Source of the DNA: RGIG8700 sp964568815
Lineage (GTDB): Bacteria > Bacillota > Clostridia > RGIG6154
Length of the DNA: 22,760 nt
NCBI GenBank assembly: GCA_964568815.1
Contig: CAZMRY010000021.1
Span: forward strand, 1 to 22,760
Direction: 5' to 3'
A model generated the notes under the pieces. It was not told the origin of the DNA and ran no database searches. It saw nothing but the letters and a program-made list of their open reading frames with translations. Of this stretch, positions 7,378-15,180 are shown in pieces. The translations under genes were made by a program, and so were the position numbers. The stretch's first letter is position 1; every line of letters begins with the position of its first letter.

Positions 7378-8058
7378 TTAATCCTCTTTCCTTATATCAA
7401 AATATTTTTTCTGTAAAGTTAATTCAAAAACATTATCATAATGTTTTATCAGTTCTTTTGCAACATCTGTTGTTGCAGATGTGAAAGCAACTTCGAGTCC
7501 TGTAAGTTTTTCAAGCTTACTGATGTAATCGTCACAGGAAATTACATCTTCAGGTTTTGTATCATTTCCAACGTTTGCATTATTTGCAATTGCTGTGAAT
7601 TTGATTTTACTTACAAGCTCTATTTCCCTCATAACCTCAACTGCCTCTTCAGGCGTAGTTGTAAGTGGTCTGTAAGGATTAACAACGAATATCATTTCGT
7701 AGTTATTTTCGCTAACAATATCTTCTGAATATCTGCCGAGTGCCAAAGCACCACGCTCATCACCGCCAATATCCATTACAACATACTTAGACTTATCAGC
7801 TAGTATTCTGTAAATATCTTTTGGCAGTGCAGGAGTGTCAAGATTTGTATTAGCCATATCGGAACAAACAAGTTCAATTCCAAGCTCATTTAAATCCTGC
7901 TCGCTGTCCTTCGTTCTGAAGTACGGATTTACAATATCAAGGTCAGCAATAACTGTATCAAAGCCATTATTTTTAATTTCTTTTGCATAATTTACGGCAA
8001 TATTTGTTTTTCCACTGCCATAATGACCTGCAAAAAGTGTTACTCTTTTAAATTCCAT
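7378..8058 (-). CDS. P-loop ATP-binding protein leading the oxidoreductase operon (function unknown)
   Basis: A 226-aa soluble P-loop NTPase. Walker A is GHYGSGKT at residues 11-18; a switch-like aspartate segment follows (DTVIADLDIVNPYF, near residue 34), and VVMDIGGDERGALALGRY near residues 93-110 resembles Walker B and the following glycine/acidic loop. The fold looks SIMIBI-class (ParA, CooC, Mrp relatives). I do not recognise a defined function. It is the first gene of the operon, one base before the ferredoxin subunit, with an AGGAG ribosome site at 8065-8069 and a strong promoter just upstream. Position suggests a role in maturation or regulation of the oxidoreductase, such as metal-cluster assembly, but no cluster-binding cysteine pair is visible, so this is speculative. 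Confidence 0.85.
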   Translation of the reverse strand: MEFKRVTLFAGHYGSGKTNIAVNYAKEIKNNGFDTVIADLDIVNPYFRTKDSEQDLNELGIELVCSDMANTNLDTPALPKDIYRILADKSKYVVMDIGGDERGALALGRYSEDIVSENNYEMIFVVNPYRPLTTTPEEAVEVMREIELVSKIKFTAIANNANVGNDTKPEDVISCDDYISKLEKLTGLEVAFTSATTDVAKELIKHYDNVFELTLQKKYFDIRKED

Positions 8059-8077
8059 TTTTGTCTCCTATCTGATT

Positions 8078-8106
8078 ATTTTAACACAGCAAAAACTGTA
8101 TGTCAA
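8078..8106 (-). promoter_or_regulatory. Sigma-A-type promoter of the oxidoreductase-ilvE operon
   Basis: Minus-strand consensus TTGACA (8106-8101), a 17-bp spacer, then TAAAAT (8083-8078). The start point would be only about 12 nt upstream of the ATG at 8058, leaving no room for a riboswitch. It lies just 34 nt beyond the end of the histidine operon. Confidence 0.75.
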
Positions 8107-8139
8107 GCAATCAACGACTATATACGACACAAAAATTTG

Positions 8140-8889
8140 TCATTTTTCTGTTAAGTTTTTAACTTTATCAAAGTCAAAGCACAAAGTTTCTTTGCTGTGA
8201 CTGTCACTTGAGAAAATAAGCTTAACATTTTTACTTTTGAAAAATTCAACAAGAAAATCATCAGGGTACTGTCTTGTTCTGTAGCCTCTGTGAACTGCTC
8301 CTGTATTTATTTCTACATATTTTCCGCTTTCAACAATTGCTTCCGCTGCATCAAGAGCAATTGCTTTATACTCATCTGAGTTCTCATCAAAAAACTTATT
8401 GCCTTCGTTAAATTTACATACAAGGTCAAAATGCCCTACTATATCACATTTAGTTTTTCTGACAACATCTTTAACAAGGCTGTAATAATCCTTAACATAT
8501 TCTAAGTAGTTTCCATCATAGTGCTTTTCAACATTTTGTTTTAGAGTAATCTCACTATGATCTACAGATAAATATTCTCCGTTTTTATAGATACTGTGGA
8601 CAGAGCCTATTACATAATCGTATTCATATTCTGTTTCGGTAGAATAATAATCCCTTTCAATTCCAAGATAAACTTTTATTTTACTCGATTTTTTCAGCTT
8701 GTTAATATCATCAATATACTTTTGAGTATCTTCAATGCTCATGCAGAAATCTTCCTGCATCGGAGCATATTCGTGTCCGGATATACCTATTATATCCAAC
8801 CCTTTTTCTTCGGCAGCTTCAACCATTTCAAATACTGAATTTTTGCCGTCACAGTATGTTGTATGGGTATGTAAATCATACTTAATCAT
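8140..8889 (-). CDS. hisK: PHP-family histidinol-phosphate phosphatase (HisK/HisJ type)
   Basis: Predicted to hydrolyse histidinol phosphate to histidinol, the penultimate part of histidine synthesis. The 249-aa protein is a PHP-domain metallophosphatase with all expected metal-site motifs: DLHTHTTYCDG (H7, H9), GISGHE (H39, E40), E78, IGSVHS (H98), DIVGHFD (H152) and SSDSH (D228, H230). It is the last gene of the his operon and overlaps hisIE by 4 nt (ATGA). No other histidinol phosphatase is present: the hisB here is dehydratase only, so this gene fills the one missing step. PHP domains also occur in other phosphoesterases, but the operon position makes the histidine role likely. No hairpin terminator follows the stop. 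Confidence 0.88.
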   Translation of the reverse strand: MIKYDLHTHTTYCDGKNSVFEMVEAAEEKGLDIIGISGHEYAPMQEDFCMSIEDTQKYIDDINKLKKSSKIKVYLGIERDYYSTETEYEYDYVIGSVHSIYKNGEYLSVDHSEITLKQNVEKHYDGNYLEYVKDYYSLVKDVVRKTKCDIVGHFDLVCKFNEGNKFFDENSDEYKAIALDAAEAIVESGKYVEINTGAVHRGYRTRQYPDDFLVEFFKSKNVKLIFSSDSHSKETLCFDFDKVKNLTEK

Positions 8890-9533
8890 TTGGTCATTTT
8901 CTCCTGTTTAACCTTATGGTCAATTACATTTCTTGAAGCAAGCTCTTTTATAATATCTTCAACACTAATTCCCATTTCAATCATAAGTACAAGGTTATGA
9001 TACACAAGGTCAGAAATTTCATATATTGTTTCAGCCTTGTCATTGTTTTTAGCTGCTACAATTACTTCTGTAGATTCCTCTCCTACTTTTTTCAGAATTT
9101 TATCCATACCCTTCTGGAAAAGATATGTTGTATATGAACCTTCAGGCATTTTAGCTTTTCTTTCTTTAAGCATATTGGCAAGGTCGCCTATAGAAAAATC
9201 TGCATTTTCTTCTCCGTAAACAAGGTCATTAAAACATGAGTCTGCACCTGTATGACAAGCAGGTCCGTCTTTTTTCACTATAACATTCAAAGCATCTTTG
9301 TCGCAATCAGCTTTTATACTCACAATGTGCTGATAATTTCCTGATGTCTCTCCTTTTCTCCAAAGTTCATTTCTTGATCTTGACCAGAAACAGGTTTTAC
9401 CTTCTTTAATTGAAATCTCCAGACTTTCTTTATTCATATATGCTAATGTTAAAACTTTTTTTGTTTCAACATCTGTAACAATAGCAGGAATAAGTCCCTT
9501 ATCATCAAATTTAAGTTCATTAATATTTAACAT
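8886..9533 (-). CDS. hisIE: Bifunctional phosphoribosyl-AMP cyclohydrolase / phosphoribosyl-ATP pyrophosphatase
   Basis: Second and third steps of histidine synthesis in one 215-aa chain: the HisE domain removes PPi from phosphoribosyl-ATP and the HisI domain opens the purine ring. HisI occupies about residues 1-105 (VLTLAYMNKESL, TCFWSRSRNELWRKGETSG, and the zinc-ligand region DCDKDAL ... GPACHTGADSCF). HisE occupies about residues 107-205 (YTTYLFQKGMDKILKKVGEE, then EISDLVYHNLVLM). The fused length is typical of the family. It lies 8 nt after hisF and overlaps the phosphatase gene by 4 nt. Confidence 0.96.
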   Translation of the reverse strand: MLNINELKFDDKGLIPAIVTDVETKKVLTLAYMNKESLEISIKEGKTCFWSRSRNELWRKGETSGNYQHIVSIKADCDKDALNVIVKKDGPACHTGADSCFNDLVYGEENADFSIGDLANMLKERKAKMPEGSYTTYLFQKGMDKILKKVGEESTEVIVAAKNNDKAETIYEISDLVYHNLVLMIEMGISVEDIIKELASRNVIDHKVKQEKMTK

Positions 9534-9541
9534 AAAATCAC

Positions 9542-10300
9542 CTATACTCTAACATTAATATTATTTTCTTTTAAAATCATCTTCAAATCACTGATTTTCA
9601 CTTCTCCAAAATGAAAAATTGATGCTGCAAGACCTGCATCTATATCAGGAATCTCTTTAAAAAGAGTAATGAAATCATCAGCAGAGCCTGCACCTCCTGA
9701 AGCTATAACAGGTACATTAACAGCATCATTTACAATTTTTAATAGTTCAATATCAAAGCCTTTTTTTACACCATCTGTATCAATACTGTTAACAACTATT
9801 TCGCCTGCTCCATTTTTTTCGCCATTTTTAATCCATTCAATAGCTTCAATGCCGGTGTTCTCTCTTCCGCCTTTTGCAAATACACAGAATTTTCCATCTA
9901 CTCTCTTAACATCAACAGATAAAACAACACATTGATTTCCATATTTCTGGGCAGCAGCAGAAATAATATCAGGATTTTTAATAGCACCTGAATTGACAGA
10001 AACCTTATCTGCACCGCATTTAAGAACTCTGTCAAAATCTTCAAGGGTGTTTATCCCTCCACCTACTGTCAGGGGAATAAAAATGTTTTTTGCCGCTTCT
10101 TTCAGTATATCTGTAAAGATTGTTCTACCATCACTTGATGCAGTAATATCATAAAAAACAAGCTCGTCCGCACCGCATCGGCTGTAATAGTCAGCAAGCT
10201 TAACAGGAGAATCAACGTCAGAAAGTCCTTCAAAGTTAACTCCCTTAACAACTCTCCCATCTCTTACATCAAGACAAGGTATTATTCTTTTTGTTATCAT
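9542..10300 (-). CDS. hisF: Imidazole glycerol phosphate synthase, cyclase subunit
   Basis: TIM-barrel subunit that uses ammonia from HisH to turn PRFAR into imidazole glycerol phosphate and AICAR. Length is 252 aa, standard for HisF. The two catalytic aspartates are in place: D11 (IIPCLDVRDGRVVKG) and D130 (VVLSVDVKR). The phosphate-binding repeats TVGGGI and IASGGAGS are also visible. It overlaps hisA by 4 nt (ATGA), suggesting coupled translation, and works with HisH, encoded two genes earlier. Confidence 0.97.
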   Translation of the reverse strand: MITKRIIPCLDVRDGRVVKGVNFEGLSDVDSPVKLADYYSRCGADELVFYDITASSDGRTIFTDILKEAAKNIFIPLTVGGGINTLEDFDRVLKCGADKVSVNSGAIKNPDIISAAAQKYGNQCVVLSVDVKRVDGKFCVFAKGGRENTGIEAIEWIKNGEKNGAGEIVVNSIDTDGVKKGFDIELLKIVNDAVNVPVIASGGAGSADDFITLFKEIPDIDAGLAASIFHFGEVKISDLKMILKENNINVRV

Positions 10301-11010
10301 TTTGCCACCTCAATCGCTTCTTTAAGGTCTATTTTATTCAGATAAAGTGCTTTACCAAGAATTGCACCATAAACACCAATTTTGGTGAGAGCTTTTACAT
10401 TATCTAAATCAGATACACCGCCTGATGCCACAATTTTAATCTTGTATTTTTCTGACAGTTCTTTATAAAGTTCAAGATTAGTCCCTTCCATAGCACCATC
10501 TTTTGAAATATCAGTGCAAATTATTGTATCTACACCTTTATTTTCAAGCTTAGAAAATAACTCATCACAGGTTACCTTTGAAATTTCCGTCCATCCCTTT
10601 ACGGCTACATATCCGTCAGAAATATCAACACCAACCGCTATACGGTTGCCATATTTCTCTATCATTTCATATGTGAATTCAGGGTTCGTTACAGCCACAG
10701 TTCCTAAAATCACACGATATGCACCTGCATCAATATACTTCTTAATTACTTCTTCTGTTCGTATTCCGCCACCAATTTCAACATTAAGAGATGTGTTTTC
10801 TATAATTGCCTTAACAATTTCAAAATTAGTTGTTTCTCCGTCTTTTGCTCCGTCTAAATCAACAACATGAAGAAATTCAGCACCTGATTTTTCAAATTCT
10901 TTTGCTACCTCTACAGGATTATCATTGAAAACTGTAACCTGATTATAATCACCTCTTAATAATCTGACAGCTTTTTTATCTTTTAAATCAATTGCAGGAA
11001 AAATTTTCAA
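10297..11010 (-). CDS. hisA: Phosphoribosylformimino-5-aminoimidazole carboxamide ribotide isomerase
   Basis: Fourth step of histidine synthesis, an Amadori rearrangement of ProFAR to PRFAR. A 237-aa TIM barrel with half-barrel symmetry to HisF. Catalytic aspartates are D8 (FPAIDLKD) and D129 (VGVDISDG); phosphate-binding loops are IGGGIR near residue 79 and VASGGVSD near residue 200. The start is TTG at 11010-11008, supported by GGAG 7 nt upstream and by the conserved family start M-K-I-F-P-A-I-D; no ATG is available nearby. It starts 11 nt after hisH and overlaps hisF by 4 nt. The gene is HisA rather than the actinobacterial dual-function PriA, since separate trp context is absent. Confidence 0.96.
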   Translation of the reverse strand: MKIFPAIDLKDKKAVRLLRGDYNQVTVFNDNPVEVAKEFEKSGAEFLHVVDLDGAKDGETTNFEIVKAIIENTSLNVEIGGGIRTEEVIKKYIDAGAYRVILGTVAVTNPEFTYEMIEKYGNRIAVGVDISDGYVAVKGWTEISKVTCDELFSKLENKGVDTIICTDISKDGAMEGTNLELYKELSEKYKIKIVASGGVSDLDNVKALTKIGVYGAILGKALYLNKIDLKEAIEVAK

Positions 11011-11021
11011 AGTCTCACTCC

Positions 11022-11633
11022 TTAAATCTCACAAAATGCTTTAAGTATTTTAAGCCCTGTTTCACCGCTTTTTTCAGGATGGAACTGAACTCCGTATATG
11101 TTTTTGTCAGCTACAGCTGCTGTAAGCTCTATTCCATATTCTGTAGTTGCGACAACATATTCGTTACAGTCTGAGCCATAATATGAATGAACGAAATATA
11201 CACAGTCATTTTCATTAAGATATTTGAATATTTCGTTTTTATTTTCATTAAAATGTAAACTATTCCATCCAATATGTGGAATTTTATAGTTTTCAGGAAT
11301 CTTTGGCTTAATAGGAATAATATTTCCTTTTATAAGACCTAGTCCTTCATATTCACCATATTCAAAGCTTTTTTCAAATAAAAGCTGCATACCAAGACAG
11401 ATTCCAAGTAACGGTTTTCCGTTTTTAGCTTCTTCAATTATTAAATCAAACAAACCGCTATTTTTAAGTTTTTGTGCAGCATCTTTAAAAGCACCTACTC
11501 CTGGTAATATCAGCTTATCTGCTTTTTTAATCACATCTTTATCAGATGTAAGACAAACATCTGCACCTATTCTCTCAAAAGAGCTGTACAGAGAAAATAT
11601 ATTCCCCACTCCGTAATCAATAATTGCTATCAT
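11022..11633 (-). CDS. hisH: Imidazole glycerol phosphate synthase, glutamine amidotransferase subunit
   Basis: Class I glutaminase that delivers ammonia to HisF. At 203 aa it is full length. The triad is present: nucleophile C79 in PLLGICLGMQLL, and H185 and E187 in GVQFHPEKSGETG. Other typical segments are IDYGVGN at the N terminus, ILPGVGAF at about residue 42, and YFVHSYY. Its ATG shares one base with the hisB stop (TAATG at 11633). Confidence 0.97.
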   Translation of the reverse strand: MIAIIDYGVGNIFSLYSSFERIGADVCLTSDKDVIKKADKLILPGVGAFKDAAQKLKNSGLFDLIIEEAKNGKPLLGICLGMQLLFEKSFEYGEYEGLGLIKGNIIPIKPKIPENYKIPHIGWNSLHFNENKNEIFKYLNENDCVYFVHSYYGSDCNEYVVATTEYGIELTAAVADKNIYGVQFHPEKSGETGLKILKAFCEI

Positions 11634-12220
11634 TAAAGTACTCCTTTGGTTGAAGGTATTTCATTCTTATATTTTTCATTTATACTTACTGCTTTAGACA
11701 AAACTCTTGCAACAGCTTTGAAAACGCCTTCAGCTATATGATGCGAATTTCTGCCCGAAACTTTCTTAATATGTAAAGTAATATTTGAATTTCTTACAAA
11801 GGCAAAGAAAAACTCTTCAACAAGTTCACTGTCAAAATCACCGATTTTTTCAGTAGGGATATCTACATCATATTCAAGATGAGCTCGTCCTGAAATATCA
11901 ACAGCACAAAGCACCAAAGCTTCATCCATAGGAAGAATAATATCGCCATATCTTTCGATACCCTTCATATCTGCAAGTGCTTCAGCAAATGCCTTTCCAA
12001 GACATATTCCAATATCTTCTGCAGAATGGTGATAATCAACTTCAACATCACCATTGCAGGAAATGTTAAGATCAAATCTACCATGCTTAGCAAAAAGAGT
12101 GAACATATGATCTAAAAATCCACATCCTGTACTGATTTCACTTTTACCATCTCCGTCAAGATTCAATTCAAGCATAATATCTGTTTCTGCAGTTTTTCTG
12201 TTTAATTTAGCAGTTCTCAT
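11633..12220 (-). CDS. hisB: Imidazoleglycerol-phosphate dehydratase
   Basis: Dehydrates imidazole glycerol phosphate to imidazole acetol phosphate. This is the monofunctional enzyme, 195 aa from the start used here, without the N-terminal phosphatase domain of the enterobacterial fusion. Manganese-site motifs are complete: GFLDHMFTLFAKHGRFD, YHHSAEDIGI (HH at 64-65, E68, D69) and SGRNSHHIAEGVFKA near the C terminus. The frame is open back to a TTG at 12241, but the ATG at 12220 (MRTAKLNRKT) has AAGGAG at good spacing, matches the family start, and sits one base after the hisC stop. Confidence 0.96.
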   Translation of the reverse strand: MRTAKLNRKTAETDIMLELNLDGDGKSEISTGCGFLDHMFTLFAKHGRFDLNISCNGDVEVDYHHSAEDIGICLGKAFAEALADMKGIERYGDIILPMDEALVLCAVDISGRAHLEYDVDIPTEKIGDFDSELVEEFFFAFVRNSNITLHIKKVSGRNSHHIAEGVFKAVARVLSKAVSINEKYKNEIPSTKGVL

Positions 12221-12221
12221 A

Positions 12222-13286
12222 TCATTCTCCTTTAACAACAAGTTTTACAACATTTATAAATTCTTTCATTTCTTCTTCAGAACCAATAGTTATTCTGTTA
12301 AAATCTTTTATTCTTTCTTTAGTAAAATGCCTTACGAGAATTCCTTTATCTTTAAGTTTTTCATATATATACTGCCCATCATAATCAGGGTGTTTGGCAA
12401 AAAGGAAGTTAGCTTTTGAATCTAAAACATCAAATCCAAGCTCTTCAAGACTGTTCTTTACAAATTCTCTTGTTTCAATAATTCTCTTGCAGTTATCTTC
12501 ATAGTACTTTGAGCTCTCTATAGCTGAGATTCCCGCAATCTGTGTCAATCTGTTTATGTTGTATGGATTTGTAGAATATTTTATCATCTCAAGGTCGCTG
12601 ATAATTTCCTTATTTCCTACAGCAAACCCAAGTCTTGCACCTGCTAATGAATATGATTTAGAAAACGTTCTGACAACAAGAAGATTATCATATTTCTTTG
12701 TAAGATTTATTGCAGATTGTCCACCAAAGTCAACATAAGCTTCATCAATTACAACTATATAATCTTTATTTGTTTTAATGATGTTTTCAATCTCATCAAG
12801 TGAAATTGTTTTTCCAGTAGGTGCGTTTGGATTTGCGATAACTACATTTGCACCTGCATCCATATAATCATTCGCATTTACAGAAAAATCAGCAGTAAGT
12901 GGAATTTCTTTATAATCTATACCGTAAAGCTGTGCAAAAACATTATAAAAGCCATATGTAATATCTGGGAAAACAACTTTTTTGTCATTATCACAAAATG
13001 ACATAAAGAAAAAGTTTAAACATTCATCTGAGCCATTTCCAACATACACATTTTCAGGTAAAACATCAAACTTTTCTGCAATTTTTTCTTTAAGGACTTT
13101 ACAGGTTGGATCAGAATAAAGTTTTAAATTTTCTACCTCACATCTGTTTATTGAATTAACAGTATGCTCAGATGGCGGATATGGAGACTCATTAGTATTA
13201 AGTTTTATATACTTTTTATCTCTAGGTTGTTCACCTGGCACATATGCCTCAAGTTTTTTTAGCCTTTTGATTAAAAACTTACTCAT
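12222..13286 (-). CDS. hisC: Histidinol-phosphate aminotransferase
   Basis: PLP-dependent fold-type-I aminotransferase that makes histidinol phosphate from imidazole acetol phosphate and glutamate. Length 354 aa. Landmarks: KLNTNESPYPPS at about residue 28, NPNAPTG at 152-158, DEAYVDFG at 181-188, and the PLP lysine K210 in RTFSKSYSLAGARLGFAVG. A GAGGAA site lies a few bases before the ATG, and the start overlaps the hisD stop by 4 nt. Aromatic aminotransferase activity is known for relatives, but the operon supports the histidine role. Confidence 0.96.
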   Translation of the reverse strand: MSKFLIKRLKKLEAYVPGEQPRDKKYIKLNTNESPYPPSEHTVNSINRCEVENLKLYSDPTCKVLKEKIAEKFDVLPENVYVGNGSDECLNFFFMSFCDNDKKVVFPDITYGFYNVFAQLYGIDYKEIPLTADFSVNANDYMDAGANVVIANPNAPTGKTISLDEIENIIKTNKDYIVVIDEAYVDFGGQSAINLTKKYDNLLVVRTFSKSYSLAGARLGFAVGNKEIISDLEMIKYSTNPYNINRLTQIAGISAIESSKYYEDNCKRIIETREFVKNSLEELGFDVLDSKANFLFAKHPDYDGQYIYEKLKDKGILVRHFTKERIKDFNRITIGSEEEMKEFINVVKLVVKGE

Positions 13287-14563
13287 TTTTCTTCCTCAAA
13301 TCTAATAGTTGCAGACTTTCCGTGTGCGTGGAGTCCTTCTTTTTCTGCAAAATATGCTATTTTTTCATTTACTTTTTTTAGTGCATCCTCTGTATAATAG
13401 CTGAAAGCTGTTTTTTTAATAAAATCATCTACTGATAATGGGCTTGAAAATCTTGCAGTACCATTAGTTGGTAATGTGTGGTTCGGACCTGCAAAATAGT
13501 CACCAAGTGCCTCAGGACAATTTTTACCAAGAAATACAGAGCCTGCATTCTTAACATATGATAAATACTTAAATGGTTCTTCTACACATATTTCAAGATG
13601 TTCAGGTGCAATTTCATTAGAAACCTCAATTGCTTTAATAAAATCATCTGTAATAATAATTTTACCGTTATTATCAATAGATGCCCTTGCGATTTCTTCT
13701 CTTGGAAGCAACGGTATCTGTTTCTCAAGCTCCTCCTGAACCTCTTTTGCAAGCTTTTCACTGTTTGTAACAAGTATAGCAGACGCCATTTTATCGTGTT
13801 CAGCCTGAGAAAGTAAGTCCGCAGCAACAAATTTGGGATTACAACTATCATCTGCAAGGACAAGTATTTCACTTGGACCTGCAATCATATCAATGTTAAC
13901 AACACCGAATACCTGTTTTTTCGCCTCTGCAACAAAAGCATTACCAGGTCCGACAATTTTATCAACTTTTGCAACAGTTTCAGTACCGTATGCGAGAGCT
14001 GCTACTGCCTGAGCGCCGCCAATTTTGTAGACCTTGTCAACACCTGCAATTTTTGCTGCAGCAAGAATTACAGGATTAACCTTTCCGTCTTTAGCAGGCG
14101 GAGTTACCATATATATTTCAGGACATCCTGCAATTTTTGCAGGTATGCAGTTCATAAGAACCGAAGAAGGATATGCCGCTGTTCCGCCAGGTACATAAAG
14201 CCCAACTCTCTCTATTGGAGTAATTTTCTGTCCAAGTATAACTCCCTCTTTATCATTGATAACAAAATCATTTCTAACCTGATGTTTATGATATGCAGTT
14301 ATATTTTCTTTTGCTTCATTTAATATTTCTATGTATTTTGCATCAACAGAAGAAAAAGCTTCTTCTATTTCCGCATCTGTCACCTGTAAAGCATCTAGCT
14401 TTACACCGTCAAATTTTTCACAATATTCGTATAAAGCCTTATCACCATTTTTACGAACATTAGCAATAATATCTGTAACAATATCAGAAACATTATTAAC
14501 TGCTTCACATCTGCTGATTATCTGCTCAGGTGTCATATCCTTTGCATTATAAATCTTTATCAT
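13283..14563 (-). CDS. hisD: Histidinol dehydrogenase
   Basis: Zinc- and NAD-dependent enzyme for the last two oxidations, histidinol to histidine. Full length at 426 aa. The NAD-binding segment RVGLYVPGGTAAYPSSVLMN is at about residues 119-138 and GPGNAFVAEAKKQVFG at 205-220. Zinc ligands Q253 and H256 sit in SQAEHD, and the catalytic pair E321-H322 is in IAPEHLEI. The substrate loop GDYFAGPNHTLPT follows, and a late HGKSATIR segment supplies the C-terminal histidine. The start overlaps hisG by 4 nt. Confidence 0.97.
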   Translation of the reverse strand: MIKIYNAKDMTPEQIISRCEAVNNVSDIVTDIIANVRKNGDKALYEYCEKFDGVKLDALQVTDAEIEEAFSSVDAKYIEILNEAKENITAYHKHQVRNDFVINDKEGVILGQKITPIERVGLYVPGGTAAYPSSVLMNCIPAKIAGCPEIYMVTPPAKDGKVNPVILAAAKIAGVDKVYKIGGAQAVAALAYGTETVAKVDKIVGPGNAFVAEAKKQVFGVVNIDMIAGPSEILVLADDSCNPKFVAADLLSQAEHDKMASAILVTNSEKLAKEVQEELEKQIPLLPREEIARASIDNNGKIIITDDFIKAIEVSNEIAPEHLEICVEEPFKYLSYVKNAGSVFLGKNCPEALGDYFAGPNHTLPTNGTARFSSPLSVDDFIKKTAFSYYTEDALKKVNEKIAYFAEKEGLHAHGKSATIRFEEEK

Positions 14564-15180
14564 TTTAGTTCTCCCTGTAAATTATTCTGCATTTTTAGTA
14601 TTTCATCGTATTTAAATTTGTAACTTGATTTATTAGCAATAAATCTTGCACTTATATCAACAATATCGCATAATACATCAAGATTATTTTCCTTTAAAGT
14701 TGTTCCTGTTTCAACTATATCGACTATTACATCAGACAACCCTAAAATTGGTGCAAGTTCTATTGAACCGTTAAGCTTAATAATATCTATCTCTCTGCTT
14801 TGAGAATCATAATATTTTTTTGCTATATTTTCAAATTTTGTGGCAACCTTTAAAGGTCTTTCCAAAGAATCTCTGAACCCTTTTTTACCTGCAACCGCAA
14901 CTCTGCATTTTCCTATATTCAAATCAAGAAGCTCATAAACATCGGGTTCATATTCAAGTAAAATATCTTTGCCTACTATGCCTACATCCGCCGCACCTCT
15001 TTCAACATAGATAGCAACATCTGATGGCTTAACCCAGAAATATCTTACACCGTTTTCTTCACTTTCAAATATCAGCTTTCTGTTATCTTCAAGAATTTCA
15101 GGACAGCTGTATCCGTTTTTATCAAGTATCTCATATACCTTTTTGCCAAGTCTTCCTTTAGGAAGCGCAACATTAATCAT
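14560..15180 (-). CDS. hisG: ATP phosphoribosyltransferase, short (HisZ-dependent) form
   Basis: First committed step of histidine synthesis: ATP + PRPP to phosphoribosyl-ATP. At 206 aa it is the short form, which lacks the C-terminal regulatory domain and needs HisZ for activity and histidine feedback. Motifs: INVALPKGRLGKKVYEIL at the N terminus, ADVGIVGKDILLE in the middle, and the PRPP-binding segment IVDIVETGTTLKEN. The frame stays open to 15198, but the ATG at 15180 gives the conserved family start. It overlaps the end of hisZ by 8 nt, so a ribosome site further back in hisZ (the GGGGG stretch) or re-initiation is implied. Confidence 0.95.
   Translation of the reverse strand: MINVALPKGRLGKKVYEILDKNGYSCPEILEDNRKLIFESEENGVRYFWVKPSDVAIYVERGAADVGIVGKDILLEYEPDVYELLDLNIGKCRVAVAGKKGFRDSLERPLKVATKFENIAKKYYDSQSREIDIIKLNGSIELAPILGLSDVIVDIVETGTTLKENNLDVLCDIVDISARFIANKSSYKFKYDEILKMQNNLQGELK

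Noticed and set aside
11633..12241. hisB start at the TTG at 12241
   Set aside because: The ATG at 12220 has AAGGAG at good distance and matches the usual N terminus of the family.
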